From: Phoebastria nigripes
Taxonomy: Eukaryota; Chordata; Aves; Procellariiformes; Diomedeidae
DNA: 64,000 bases
NCBI GenBank assembly: GCA_035582835.1
Contig: JAYKAV010000900.1
Coordinates: 834,994-898,993 of the forward strand
Direction of reading: 5' to 3'
In this document: one piece after another, positions 47,354 through 61,444 of the stretch
Position numbering within the stretch: the first letter of the stretch is position 1
Layout of the letters: the number at the start of each line of letters is the position of its first letter
Translations under genes and position numbers: made by a program
The notes under the pieces: generated by a model
What the model saw: only the letters and a program-made list of their open reading frames with translations
Told to the model about the DNA's origin: nothing
Databases searched by the model: none

Positions 47354-48611
47354 GAAAGTGCTGGGGTGTCCTCAGCGGAACATCCTCGCAGGTGTAGGTG
47401 TCCTCTCTCATGCAGCAGATGATGTACTTCAAGACACTTTCCCATATTAACACTACAGGTTTTCATCAGGACCTGCTTGAAGTCCCTGCTGGCTGTTCAT
47501 GCTTATGCTGCCGACACCGCTGGCAGGAGCATGCCCTGGTGTGGGCAGGTGCTGCATGCCTGGCCGGCTGTTGAGCTTTGTGCAGGTGCATTACTGTGTC
47601 TCCAAATGAAAGCCAGAGCTGCAGTTGCAGGGTAGGGAAAGGGAGGACTGAATCTCATGCCATCGGCAACCGCTTCCCATGAGAACCTGCCATAACAACA
47701 GCACAGGGGTGGGCATGTGCAAGGCCATGAGACTAACAGTGTATCAACAGCAGTGTGGGAAAAATATGGGAAAAATACTGCACTGGAGGCTCTGCGAAAC
47801 ACCGTCCCCACAGCCTGGGTGAAAGGGTACGGAGCTGTGAGCAGAAAGCAGCTGTGGGGTTGCAGGTAAGAGCACCCAAGGTGCTGAGCAGCAAAGAAGC
47901 ACTAGTGTCAGAAGGAAAAGGGGATGGTTACGGAGTCGCTGCCATTAAAACCCACAGGGCTGTCCGCCTCTGGCATCCATGGAAATCAGTGAGGAACAAA
48001 GGGTACTCAGCCTAGAAACCGCTTCTGGTTTCCCTTTTCTTATTCAAATATCAAAGCAGTGGCTTCCATCAGTTCTGCAGCTGATTAGGTTAGATTAGCT
48101 CATTAGCAGAATGCTAGCCCACGGCCGGCTACTGATACTGCTCCTTTGCAATACTTATCTATTGCAAATACCTGCACAATCTGCAATCCAACACTTTTGT
48201 CTGTAGGTCAGCTTTTAGGCATAGAACACAGAGACAAGAATCAAAAAAAAGGAGGAAAAAAGGAAAAATTATTTTTTCCGTAAGTTCCCCAGAACTGAAT
48301 CGTGGTAAGAAAAATTCAATTACTTATGAAGTCCAACATAAACAGGGGAAGTTGAATAGTGACATGCATGGTTAACTTGAATAGCTTGAAGCTATTTGAT
48401 GAAAAAGTAAGTCTTACTTCAAAACATTTTTTCCCCAAAACCTCCATTCGAGATTTATTTACTTGATGCAGAGCTACGTGACAGAGAAGTTTATTTTCAG
48501 GAAAGGAAGTTTCCTCATCAGTATGATATGTGATAAATGAGGATTGAGCTACAGAGAGAAAAGCCTTCTGCACCAACGAGGGCATGAAATCAGGGTTTGG
48601 ATATAAAAGCT

Positions 48612-48653
48612 TTCATGTAATTATCTCCGATGTAAGGGAGATAATTTCATGAA
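48612..48653. repeat. Hairpin, 16 of 17 stem positions paired
   Basis: TTCATG-T-AATTATCTCC (48612-48628) pairs with GGAGATAATT-T-CATGAA (48637-48653) around the 8-base loop GATGTAAG, with one T-T mismatch. It is too short for a typical pre-miRNA stem. Confidence 0.85.
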
Positions 48654-49076
48654 TCTGATGATACTTCAACTTCAGCAAATGAGGGCCCGAAAGAGCAGCT
48701 GTAGTGCATGTGAGCACGGAGAGACAAAGTTACTGCCAGGATCCTGCGAGTATTATTATCTTTACAGATCTATCCATTTGCATCCATTTTTACGCTGTCT
48801 TGTGGATAGTATCTCAGTATCCGAACAGTACCTCTGGCTTGCAGAGGCAAGATGTTTAAAAATATTTGTGTTGTAATAACTACCTCTCTAACAGTTCTCT
48901 CCTGGTAAAAGCAACCATCAAAACTCTTGCTGCAATATAAAACCAGCAATTGCGAAGCAAGAATGCCTAATTGAGAACTAGAGTTGTTACAAAGCAGCAC
49001 ATGCCAAAATGGATGTCTTTCCCAGAGAAACGCTTTTTCAAAGTGCCATCACTTCATCAGATCCTGGTAGTACTAA

Positions 49077-49270
49077 ACAGGGTCACTGGAATAGGCTCCC
49101 CAGGGAAGTGGTCACGGCACCAACCCTGTCAGAGTTCAAGGAGCATCTGGATGACGCTCTTAGTCATATGGTTTAGTTTTAGGTAGTTCTGGGAGGAGCA
49201 GGGAGTTGGACTTGATGATCCTTATGGGTCCCTTCCAACCTGAGATGTTGTATGATTCTATGATTCTATG
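49077..49270 (+). mobile_element. CR1 LINE extreme 3' end
   Basis: The copy begins in the last ORF2 codons (GGTCACTGGAATAGGCTCCC, then GTGGTCACGGCACCAACCCT and GAGTTCAAGGAGCATCTGGA). It runs through the 3' UTR, with TTGGACTTGATGATCCTTAT and GGGTCCCTTCCAACCTGAGA. It ends in three ATGATTCT-type units at 49250-49270. The wording differs from the 3131/43793 subfamily, so this is a separate CR1 lineage. The 5' truncation leaves under 200 bp. Confidence 0.92.
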
Positions 49271-52200
49271 TGAATATGCCTGAAGATCTTCATGCCATCA
49301 GCATTGCAGGGTAATAAAGCTAGCTCTTGAGGTAAACATAGTCTGCTGCTCTTGGCTCTAAACTGTGTTTGAGAGCATTTGTAATACAGCGTGGCCTGCT
49401 GGGTTAAACATGTGCTTAGATTGTAAGCTAGTGGGTTTGAAGGACATACTTTTATAAGCAGCTGCTGTTGGGCTGACTCAAGATTTTACTCTCCTTACCA
49501 TGCCACTCTTTTCAGGTCAAAGATTCCGAGCCTCAGCACAGACAAGACTCTTCTCTTTAACCAGTGTCCATATTCAACAAATTTTCATGAAGCCTTGATT
49601 GCCACTTAGACTAAGAGAAGCAAACCTCTGCTTGGAGAATTAAGTCACATTAAATCACAATATCCAGGGCCTGCAAACATTTGCTAGCATCTCAGCATTC
49701 AGAAAACTGGTATGCAATTTTCAGCTAGCTCCCTTTATATTACACAATAAAATGTATGTGCTGTCATCCAGAGAGTTTCTAATAGCTAGACTCAGTGTGT
49801 GTACACAGCAGCAGATGTTACAAAAATCTGTTATGAAAAATACTGCTGAGTGGGCTAACCAAAAATCTGCAGAACTGTATTAAAGACTGGGGGAAGGAGA
49901 AGGGGGAGACCAGAAAGAAACCAGCAAGAATTAGTGGATTTGTGCACAAATTATAATGAGAACTCACAACCATTGTTAAGTGTGAGGGGGAATCACTTTC
50001 ACAGCTATCATCAGGTCTAAATTAAGCAAAAATAATTACAAAGTAAATAATCACAATTTAATGACACCCTTGTACAACTTTTAAACCAAAACCTAGCCAT
50101 GATCACAGAGTCTGCAATATTTGTAAAGGGAAGAACATTAAGCCCTGAAGGAGGCATTTAAACCATTTGCAAGGAAAGAATCAAATAGGATTGATAGTTT
50201 AAATGAATTAGTATATTCAGAGTCATCAGCATAATTAGTGTAATTGATAATGGATACAGGCAGAGAAGCTGCCTCTGCAGGAGCAGTATGTAAGGAAATG
50301 AAGAGAGGGGACAGATGAAAAGAGCTGATGGGGAACAAATGATGAACTGGATCATCTTTCTCTTTCCTGACATCCTCACCATAGTCTCCTTGCCCTCTCT
50401 TCTGCCCTGTGGGAGCTCGCTGCTCCTTCATCTGACAACGGCCATGGCAGAAGCGTGCCACAAGCGTGCAGCTGAGGGGAGGTCTCACAGGTATCTGCTC
50501 AGACACAAGGCCCTCCTGCCCTGGGAGGACACCCTGCTCTGGTCCTGGGAGAGCCAGCTCCACCACCAGCCCCGGTCACCCATGGCCACTGTGAGCAATG
50601 CTGCGTTTCCCCAGCCCCTGCTTGTGGTCCCCTGACCACTCCTGCAGCCGATGGGGCCATGCAACCTCGTGCACGTTTCCTGTGTCTCCAGCACCTGCTC
50701 TGCACCACAGCTGCTCATCTTCACTGTTGTTCCCATCTTCCTCTCAGACACACCTCTGTGAAATGCCATTACACCAAACTCATTTTTTTCTGCAATCTCC
50801 TGAAGCCTGACAGGGCACGACTGTGCTTTCATGGGTGGAATTTGCAATTTAACCCACAAGAAATGCAAGGTGATGATCTTACATGACGGAAATGCTATTT
50901 ACACTGGTGGACTGGAGTTCTAGCTCATTTCTGTTGCAATAGATTTGCTAGAAATTATTAAAACTCAACTGAAAAATACATTTTTTTGAGAACTTCAGAG
51001 ATATAAATGACAACTTGGCTACAAAAATTCCATCTTCACATGAAGGGAGGGTTTATGCCAGTCATTCCATGGTCCAATTCTCATGATTGTGGTCATCACC
51101 TGTTCCTTTTCAAGTCAGTACAGGTGCACAGCGTGTCTCTTTTCCTGCTTTTCCTTACCATAATGTTAAATTGTTTAAAACTTTCTTAAAAAGTTAAACA
51201 TCTAACCTTATTTTCCATGCCTCCCATTTTATACAGGCCTGGGAGTGGCAAGTAAAAGGCAGTGTAGTAGGTAGGATTTCTTTGTATATTTCACAAGCCA
51301 AAAAACAATTAAAAGAGTAAGTGGCAGCTATATTGTAAGTGTTCAGTATACAAAGGTGAGACTGCTTTCTTCGGAACCAGCTCTACCTACAGACTCACAC
51401 GAAGACACAACAGATAGGAACATGATGGGAATTGCATCATTTAGAATCATGAACCAATGCTGGGGTCAGTACGGTTCTGAAGTTGCTTGATTTTGCCATT
51501 CTGGCCAGAGTGGCCACAGAGGTTATTGCTGGGGAGCAGTGGGAGACTGTACCAGGCAAATGGAGCCACACAGTGAAACCCGTCAATATTCTGAAAGTAG
51601 CAAAGGTGGTAACATGTCAAATGAAAAACAGAAGTAAAAAACAAGATGTTGTTCTCACGTCACAGCGCATCCCTGTTAGCTTCAGCTGTCATGTTTACCC
51701 CAAAATCAAAGACATAGAAAAGGTCAGAGAAATCGAACCGCTGCAACTCTTCCTGTGGGTGCAGTGGGTGGAATAGGAACAATAATTAGCTAGAGGTCAC
51801 TGTTGTGTGGCATACAGCTTTTACGTGCAGGTAGATCTGTTATTTAATACGTTGTGAAGAAATAGTTGTCTCATTAAGGGATCCTGCTGACAGCTTCTAG
51901 TAGGACAGCCTGTCAACAAGGTGGTGGGCAATTTTGCCACAAACTTTTGGTTACAAACAATGCATAACTATTGCACTTGTCAGGCATGTTGCATGCCCAT
52001 GGGGCTAGAAATAACTCTCAGGATATTTGACACCAGCACGGCATGTTGCCCACAGAAAAGTCCCCTTTTTGTATTACCTGTTTCCAGCATTGGCATTAGA
52101 TGCCTGTAAACCACAAGGAGCCTCATGTTCCCAGAGGTCTTTTGGTACAAGCAGTGTATAAACAGATCACAACCAACACCAGCTGGTCAACTATTCGGAG

Positions 52201-55200
52201 CAGGTCACAGGTTACAGAAAATAGTAGGTGTCTAGCATCACAGCACCCCTTAGTACCCAGGATTATAATCCTGCAGTCTAAAGCACAAGTGACTGGTGCT
52301 CATATTTCTGCTTTGCAAAAACAGCATGTTTAATCCCAGAGAGGGAGGGGAAGAAGAGGGTCATTCTTAGGAAACGAATTGTTTTTCCTCAGACTTATGC
52401 TACCATCAAAACCAAATGGAGATACCTTAAATAAGCTTTCCTAGCTGGGGAGCTCAAAGCAACCGTTGTTCCTCCTGCCAAGTTATGTATGATCTGTGAG
52501 GAATACAAATACCACCTTTGGATAAAATAGCAGCTGAAAGTTTTCGATATAATCCACTCAATGCAGAAAATTTAAAGGATGGGGTTACTAGCCTGTATCA
52601 GTCTCTTTTCTTTATCCTGACTTCACCTTTTCATTGTTAATAGCTACAAATATATACATACACACCTGAAAGAATGACTGATTTATCTTTTAGGGAATAT
52701 TATCAGCTATCTAAACTGCCTCACATGAAAGATTTCTTTCTATTACTATCCTTTTACTGGCATTTTCTGTGTAGCAACTGAATAAATTGAATCAGTAAAG
52801 TGCAACTGTCAGCAACACCTTTGCTTCCTATTCACACAGGATTTGTTCAGCTGACACCATTTGACAAAGTGGGGACAGCCTTGTAGCAAGCTCCGCAACA
52901 CCAGAGACCCAGTGATAGGTATACCTTTGGTTAGAGCAAGGGCACACTGCTGGCTTGCATTGGGCGATGCTAATGGCCTGACTGCACCACAGGGCACCAT
53001 CTCGCACTACCTCTGCCGCTCGTAACTGCACCTCCTGTTGTAGTTGTGAGATGGTCATCACGAAACGCTCCACAGCAGAGCAAGCTGGCATAACGCCTGA
53101 AGTCCCAGCCCGGTGGGGAGACAGGCAGCAGAAACCCTCTTCCTCCTTCTTTTTTTCTCACTTCTTCCTCATTTCAGCAAATTCCTAGTGCCTACCTACT
53201 TGCTCAGTGGTCGAGACTCAAAACAAGCCTCAGAAGCCAACGTGTTGGTGCTGAAATGCAAGAGCTGAGCCCAAAAGGAAGCCAGGGGCTGGCTGAGGCT
53301 CGCAGCACAGGCTCAGCTGGCGGAGGAAAGCAGGGATGCCAATCTTTCGGTCTGTCCCAGCCTCCCCCGGGTTTAACTGCAGTGGAGGTGGGTTTGGTGC
53401 TTTTGCCCTTTGTGGGTGGTAATGCACAGAACAGCACGTTGTGCTTCAGTGACTTGTACACATCAGTGAGGTCTGGGAGTTTTGAAGGGTTTTTTTGTTA
53501 TCTTCTGATATAGCAGCTGCTGTAAAGTCTTTGTTAAAATGCCTACACCAGGGGTTGTTCTGTGGGAAACTATGTTACCCTAGAGGAAAAAAGTCCAAGC
53601 CTTTATTTAGCTGATTTTCCCCTACAGAAAAGTAAAGACCTTTTTTTTTAAATATATTAATTCCATGAAGTGGTTTTTCTCACTTGCTTCCAGCCTTTTA
53701 GCCACAGTGATGAGGCAGTGATTACAATGGAGTGTAAGTAAATCCTGCATATATAACCCTGTGATTTAAGGACTGATGCTGAGGAAAAATGGTATAATTT
53801 TTTTCTATGCTCAAGTGGCCCAATTAACAGATTGAGTTCTAAGTAAGGTCACAGTGCCCTCTGCTGAAACATAAAGCCCTACACGAAAAAATAAACAATG
53901 TTAAAAAAAAAAACAAACTGGCATAAGAATAACATAATTCCTATTCAACATATAATGATAAAAATGGTTTTGAAATGCTTTTGAGACCTTAGGCTTTCCC
54001 TTCACAGTAATGTAGTTGGGAACCATTTTGATTCCAACTTTGTTGTTCTGCTATGTGAACTGCGCAGCATGGCTCATGACAAAAACCTCAAAAAGCATTG
54101 CTGACATTACTGATGCAGACCTAAATGCTAGTGGAAATGTTTTTCCCTTACGCAGATAGAGGAAAGAAACAGTAAACTGGTGGCAGTCTTTCAAAATAGG
54201 CAGTAGAAAGTCCAAAAACTTGATTTTTATCAATGTTCTCTAGATTATATCTATACTGAGTTAGTGTTTAACCTCACCCTTCTCTTGGAAGAGGAAGGGT
54301 TAATAATAAGTGTCATTTTGCTGACTGCCTTTTTTCTTAATGGGTGTGGGAAACCACAATGACTAGGAACAGGAGAGAGAACATCTAATGGATGTTTAAG
54401 GCTGAACTAATGTCGACTAATGAGCTTTAGACATTTGACATCTGGAGAAAAACTGATCCAGGAGGAAGAACTCTGGAACAGGCAAGGAAGAAAGGACTCA
54501 GATGACAGAGGTGGAAAACGGCCCCTTCTGATACGCCGTGCCAGGAAATGCATGGGTCCTGAGCCCCTGGACAGTATTTAAAGAAGATACGTGGGCACTG
54601 GGTTAGGAATAAACAACTCCATAGGGTCTGCTACAGCATTTTTTGAGGAGGCTGCTATTGCAATTATCAGCTGGCACCAAATATCCCAATGCAGTTGCCG
54701 TCCCCTGTCTCCATCTGTACCTGTCAATCTGATACTGAAAGACTGAAGGTATCTTTATTGCCATGCAGATCTGCTCTTTAGAGTCCACAGACTAATAGCC
54801 ATTACTTTGATGGAAGCATAGCTTTAAAAGAAAAAAATCTAGCTAGCAAAGAAAATCAGATTCCTACCTCCCAACCAAGTTCAATTTCTCCTAGTCTCCA
54901 ATGCATTGTTGCTGTATTTTATTCAAGAGGCAACAGCTTCTGAGGTTTTGTTGTTGTGTTTTTAATTATAATGTAAAATGGCAAGAGAGCTATGGCAGAG
55001 CTATCTGAGAACATCTTTGCTGGTTGATTAAACCACGATCCTCAGTCATGCTGAGAGACAGCCTCAGATTTTACTCAACAGCCTACTCACAGGTTTTTGT
55101 TTGAAGATGGACATCTGTTGGAGATTTTCAGTGGGGAACATCTGGAATTTAATGCTCAAGATGGAGTGGGAGCTAAGAGGCAAGAAAAATCTCTTCAGTA

Positions 55201-58097
55201 ATTTGTGTTGTCTCTTTTAATCCTTCCTTCTTTTCCCCAGTGCTTCCACCCAAGATACTCTTTCATCTGTGCTCACAACAACCCACGCTTTACATTTCTT
55301 AATGCGAAGCTAGGCAGACAGCTCCAACTAAGGTCACCCAGAGGTTATTCTAATTCCCTCCATCAAGATTTCCATTTAGAGGCTCACATTAACCCATTAA
55401 TTAAAGTGACCCGCTTTTTATTAAAGCAGCTTCACCTTAATCAGTTGATGTGATGGCAAGCCTTTCTTTGTTGCTTTGCCTGGCAGGGAGATCTTGTTAA
55501 GAGGATGCAATATCTGCTGGACAGGTGCCAAGTAGTAAAGCAATACGAGATCCTTGCCTTTTGGTACTGCCTCTTCTGGGTCCAAGCACGCTGGAGCTGC
55601 AAACACCCCAGCAAGTGACTGCTCCTCCCAGACTGGCTCCTATCAGCTCACCATTACAGGCTGTAGCTGACAACAAAAACACCTTTTGCAAATAAGCCCA
55701 AGCCTCACAGGATCTGACATACCCTGTAGTAGTTAATGCTCCTAAAAGGCTCAAGAAAAGTTGTGCTTCAGGAAGTCTCACTCCAAAATGTTTCACTTCA
55801 GAAATCCTTGGCCACAGATTCTTTTTTATTTCTGGGCTGCTCAGCCACATCCTTTCTCTCACTGGCTGGTGGCTCCAACCAGGCAGGTGTGACACCTCTG
55901 CTTCTCTTGTGGGAACTTGTGTATGTTTCCTCTGAGTGCGAGACCACAATATGCATGGGAGGGCTTTTTCTGCATCTGTTGGCAGTGCTTGTAAAATCAG
56001 TAGGGGCAGGTTTTGGTTTTGCATAACATAGCGCTTCTTGCTTCATGAGCATTAGCTAACTGGAGGTACAAAAATGTAACTTCCTTCAGTCAAAGCACTC
56101 TACAGCCTCATGCTAATCTTTTCTTGAACAATTTCCTTCATAAGAGAACTTCCCTTTTTCTGGTAATATCTCAGGGAAATTTATTTTGATAGCAAATATA
56201 TTCAGCTGCCTGCATTTGTTTTTCCATAGCTGGTACCTTTTGATCTAAGTATCTGTTAGGATGAGAGCGTGCATTACTCTCTATCTGAATCAGAGGTGAC
56301 AACCGTGTTGAAAGCTGGAGTAATTGCTTCTCTGCAGCTCTGCAACAAATTATGCTGTGGCATGACAGAGGAAGGAAATCAGTAGCCGCTGTACTTGTTT
56401 TGTTTGCTCTGCCACTGCCTTGGCCTAATACACTCTGTTCCCTGGCCCCTTTTACGGAAGAGCTGTTTCCTGCACGGGAACCCATTCCTGTTTGTGACAT
56501 ACTTTATCTGAAAAAGAAAAATCACACCAGCATTTACAGACATTTCTTTCCTAAACTCGTCCTCTTCCATGATGAATCAGCTCGCTTTCTGGGTATTCTG
56601 TGATCCCTCCACATTTTCTCTGGGGCAGTCTCTACGCACCCAATGAAAGAAGCTTTCTGGATGAGTTTTGGCTACTTGGCTGGAAATTAAACTATTTATA
56701 TATATAATTACTGCCTTGGATTTCAAAACCAGTCCTGAAGATCTGGGTACCCCATTCCTAATGCATTATGTATGTACATGTGGACTGCATTTTCTTGGTA
56801 CCAGTATAATTGGCTTCCCATCTTCCAAAAAAAGATGTACAATTGTATCCACACAACTTACCTGTCTCACATGAAAAATAAGCCGTACTACTGCAATTGT
56901 ATCAATACTAGGGAAGATGCAGACAAATCTGCAAAAAAGTCAGTGAACACACGCGAAACCCACACTCCTCCCTACCCGCTGTTACATTGGGAAAGAGTTT
57001 TACTGGGTTTTTTTGTCTCAAAAATCTCACTGATGGCTCCTCTGCATGTAGTTGGGTTCATTAATTGTGTAAGAAGGAGCTTTACAGATCCAATATAAGA
57101 ACTTGGTTTGCAAGAAGTAGAAGTTAAAGCAAGAGTTAACAGACTACAAAAAGAAAAGCAGAATTAAACACTCCCTTTAGGTACAAATTGCCAAATTACT
57201 TCTGCAACAATTCTCATGAACAAAAAACCACACTTACATACAAACACTTGTTCCTATGACCTTAAGCTCATATAGCTGATTATTCATGGGTTAAACTTTT
57301 ATGGGATGACAACTTTAAAAAAATTACAAAGATGTCAAGGGTAATGACTGTTTTTAGAGATCAAGGATTTGCCTGCACCTATATTGTCGTGTCTCTGCCT
57401 AATGAGAAATGTCATCTCACTTTGTACTTTCACATCGCAGGTATATTCTAGCAAATGGCACATCTCTGTTCAACTTTATTATTTTTGCATAACATTTCTG
57501 AGAATTCTTAATGTTTACAGTCAAGACACAGTGTTTGAGTCTTTTACGTGCTTGATCAGAATTTGGTTAACTATATGTGTGGGTTCACATATTGGTTTTA
57601 GTGTACGTGTATCCACCTCTGAGAGGGAAAGCATGATTTTGACTCAAACTTACAACACACTGTGCTCCTAACACAGCATTTGCTTCCCTATTAAGCTCTG
57701 TGTCGAGACTTCGTGTCCTGGGGCCCTCCAGCAACAACCTTCCTTAACAACTTCAGTATAGATTCCTGGCAATTTGCAATGTCATTTACCCTTTCATAGA
57801 TCCTGAACACCAGGCTTTCACAGGCAAAGAGGGGAACTGTTTGCACACAAAAATATTTTCGTAATTTTAGGATCTACTTTGGGAAACATATTAATACGGT
57901 TATTTACACACTCACGTATTAAACACATCTACATCTAGAAACTGCAGTTCACTTAAGACCCTGGTTTACTACTTGTATAATCAGTAACTGTTAGGCATAT
58001 GCTTATTAGTGTGAACTTAATTTATTAGCTTCATTTTAGAAACTGGCTTGTATGTCACTATTAAGAATGATGTCACTGAGTTTGTGTAGGACAGCCC

Positions 58098-58118
58098 GGG
58101 GCGAGGGGGGGCAGAGGG
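58098..58118 (+). other. Putative G-quadruplex motif
   Basis: G runs of 4, 7 and 3 are separated by CGA and CAGA. The run of seven can supply two tracts, giving four in total. Confidence 0.55.
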
Positions 58119-61103
58119 AAGGAAGAGTGCACAATGACTTAAGTGTGAAAGTAATGAAACTGAAGTATCATAAGAAAAAAAACAGCCAATTATTCCTATA
58201 AAGAGNGGCTATCAACATTTCTAAGCTTCCTATTGGTACTCATTCTAATTCTAGACTCTGGAGTGTAAAGTGTTGAATCTGGTTCATTCAACGTGATAGC
58301 TATGGAAGAATTCAAACCCCAGATTACAAAGGGCCTGTTTAACACTCAGCAAGCAACACTGCGCACAAAAGTAGGCAGTGGAGATCAACATTTTTACACA
58401 AGTTCTGCACTGTTAATTCCTTCGGTTTGACATGGGCATTGTCCACCTGATGCTTATTTGCAAAAGATATTTCCACGCATCTATCTGATCTTGAACATGT
58501 TGCTACAATGTGAGTCACAGGGACAAGAGAATTTAACAGAAAAAGTATATTTTGGGTAATGGCTCTGTTAAAAGAGACAGATTACATTTTGAAACTCAAG
58601 TCAGGCTGGGTATACCAAAAGGGTGGGAAAACAGGAGAGGTCCAACCCACTCCCCAAGCTGCTTTGGAAGTAGAGTTAATGGAGAAGAAGGATGGACAAT
58701 TACTCAGAAAAATCCACAGGCAGCAAAACATTGGGAATATCAGAAATGGAAAACTCTATGGGAACAGGATACTTAACCAGACCAGCATCCCAGCCCTTAC
58801 GGACTGAGAGGGAAGTGGTGAGGAGAACTTTGTCCCTATGAAGCAAAAGGAGAAAGGTATGTATGGCTTACAGGGAAAAGAGACTGCAAACAAATTTTTC
58901 TTGAACCTTCATTTGTTTTCTTCCATGTCCAACTATTAAAGCCTGACATGAACTCTTACCTTACATTTGTCTGCTAGCTAGCAGAAGGAACCCAATGGTA
59001 ATTGTGCGTGCTGCTATGATTCATGTGGGTATACATACTCGTATCTTCTAATACTTTGCATTTCACTGTTGTGAAGGACAGAAAAATCTGGTATCAATAC
59101 AGGAGTATTAAAAATAAAATTTAACCCAGAACATGCTGCCATATGGAAATTTATATTACACTATTAAAAAAACTATTAAAAAGCAGAAATGGGCGATATA
59201 TACTACTGAGTGATGCTCATCATAGAATCATTTCTCAGAAATAGAAATAATATGAGACCACAGATAACTGTGGTGTTGTCTGCTATTACTGAGAACATGC
59301 ACCAGTCATTTGCACCAGAGATGGAAGAAAACTATTAGATCATAGTTCACACCCTGCAGATGGAGTAAACCATCTTCTGCTGAAGAACCTCACAAATATT
59401 AAAAAGATGACACGTCATTCTGAGATCCATCCCTAAAAGCTACCAATTACACAAAACACACCCTGAACTGATCCTACTGTAGCTGTTGAAAATGTCACTG
59501 GAAATGCTGCACAGGAAAGAGAGAGTTGTATTTCTAACTGTTTATAGCAGTTCTAGTACAGCATTATTACTTATAAACTTGCACACACACAAAATTAATC
59601 CTGAAATATCATTTTGTTTTTATGTTCTGTTTAGAATAATTTATATATAAAGACAGGCCATTGCATGTTCTAAGAACATTTCCTCAGAAAAAAATTATAA
59701 ATCAGGATATTCAGCTGTCACCCCATTCAACTTGGACAAAGATGAAACAAAGAATTTGCCTCCCAGGCATGGCAATTAAGTCTGCTTTCTACTTTTAAAT
59801 ACAATAGAAATCAGAAAAGTGAAAAAGTTGGCCTTTAAGGACAATATTTATACAGACTGATTACTTGGAAATTTCTCTGTGATCTGACCAAGCCAATTTC
59901 TCACTAGTACACCAGATGCGATAACCACAAACCTTTCAAGAAAAGCACAAGTCTCTCTGAATTTTTTCAGTGTCGGTTAAGGGAAAGACACAAGAGAAGG
60001 CACAAGATGACGTATCAGAAAAGGCTAGGCTGACCTCAGGAGATCCCCAGATTGTTCTCTCCCAAAATTGTTCCTATTGTATCCAAAACCTATCTATTTT
60101 TCAGAGTTTCATCACATAAAAAAGGAGAGATGGACTTCTATGACTTGCCAGTCCCATCATTCCCCGTCATGCAAGCCAATGGCTAGACAAGACTTTTTTT
60201 TCTTTTTTTTTAGCAAGTTACAATTATTAATACAATTTAATATGCAAAATTGCAGGAATCCCAGGCCATACAATTAAAAAGCTCATAAATTCTCTCAAGC
60301 CAAAGGGGGCCTTATATACTTCAATACTGAGTATTATTTTAGAATTTTAACTAGCACAAGACACAGGGAAAAAAGAAGGCATTAGAAAAGAAAAATATGT
60401 TTTGCAAACTCTAGGAAAGGACAGAACCTTCCCATAAGCGCTAGAACAAGACCAGAAGAGCTGGAAAAGTAATTACTGGGAAAAGCCCACATAAATGCAA
60501 TTTTGAAATTCAGAAGTTACTGCTTTTCTTTGCACTTCATAGATGTTTGGACACAAGGATGACACCAGGATCACCTTAAACAAATATAGCCGTGACATAC
60601 CCTTTTGACCTTCATTGACCACTGCACCATATGATACAGCTACTATCAAACCCTGTGGACTGGGCTTTTCAGTCAGAGCTGAGTGACTGTCCTCAGACGT
60701 ACATCCTTCCTACATAATGTGAAAAGGAGTTGAGGGGAAGCAGAGGAAATCACAGGACTTGCCCCAAACAGGAAAACTTATTTTAATGACCTGGGTCAGA
60801 AGTTATCTGGGGCCTCAGCTGTCACTGCAGTACCACAATATGCAGAATTAAGTCTATCTTTTCCTAAAGCATGTCTTTGCCATCATCCCGGCTCTTTTGG
60901 GATGGGTCTCCAGCCCCTCATATAGGGGCCTTTGGCCAGGGAGAGTGCCTTACTGGTTGTACACTTAATCTGATCTCTGCTCCAAGTAGGTTATTTGTTC
61001 TTTTGTTGTTTCTTTGTTGTTGTTTCTAAAACATTGTAACAATTACAAAATAAAATGCAAAAACAACCTGTGGTGCAAGAACATGGGCCCAGATGTGCCT
61101 TAA

Positions 61104-61132
61104 AAAGCTCTAACGCATTACATTAGAGCTTT
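61104..61132. repeat. Inverted repeat with 10-bp perfect arms
   Basis: AAAGCTCTAA (61104-61113) and TTAGAGCTTT (61123-61132) flank a 9-base loop. Confidence 0.85.
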
Positions 61133-61444
61133 AAACTCACCTTCCTTTCTCTAGCCCGGTGAGTTTTTAATTTCTTTACTGCAGAATGACACCATTTGAG
61201 TAAGGAATGGAAATCAATCTATTTGTTTACAAAGCCTGACCATGAAGAGGCAATTACAATGATGTTTGGACTGGGTTTGGGGCAGAGATACCTCATTTTT
61301 AAGATCTCACTGAGTTTCAGGCATGAGGTGAAAAGTGTGTGGCTCAGCCCTTGCAGGCTGCAGCAGCTGGTGTGCTTGGAAAGGAAAGGCTAGGTACATT
61401 GGTAATTTTAACTGCACACAACCACAGCGGCAGCCGGGCTGGCA

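Larger units (their letters stand above)
46186..49076. other. 2.9 kb without recognisable genes
   Basis: Mostly unique DNA. A GC-richer part at 47480-47980 gives overlapping frames on both strands (102 codons minus, 86 plus) with no known motif. A GA microsatellite lies at 47338-47353 and a strong hairpin at 48612-48653. Confidence 0.55.
49271..61444. other. 12.2 kb without recognisable genes
   Basis: Unique DNA. GC-richer patches at 50380-50720 and 52970-53470 carry overlapping frames on both strands. The longest frame of the window (175 codons, 55497-56024 minus) is also here, without any recognised domain. A quadruplex motif lies at 58098-58118 and a 10-bp hairpin at 61104-61132. Confidence 0.55.

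Noticed and set aside
50138..50566. 142-codon minus-strand frame
   Set aside because: It shows no recognised domain and its second half has a non-coding, low-GC character.
59221..59232. CATAGAATCAT, resembling a CR1 terminal repeat on the minus strand
   Set aside because: It is too short, and no CR1 3' UTR or ORF2 sequence follows.
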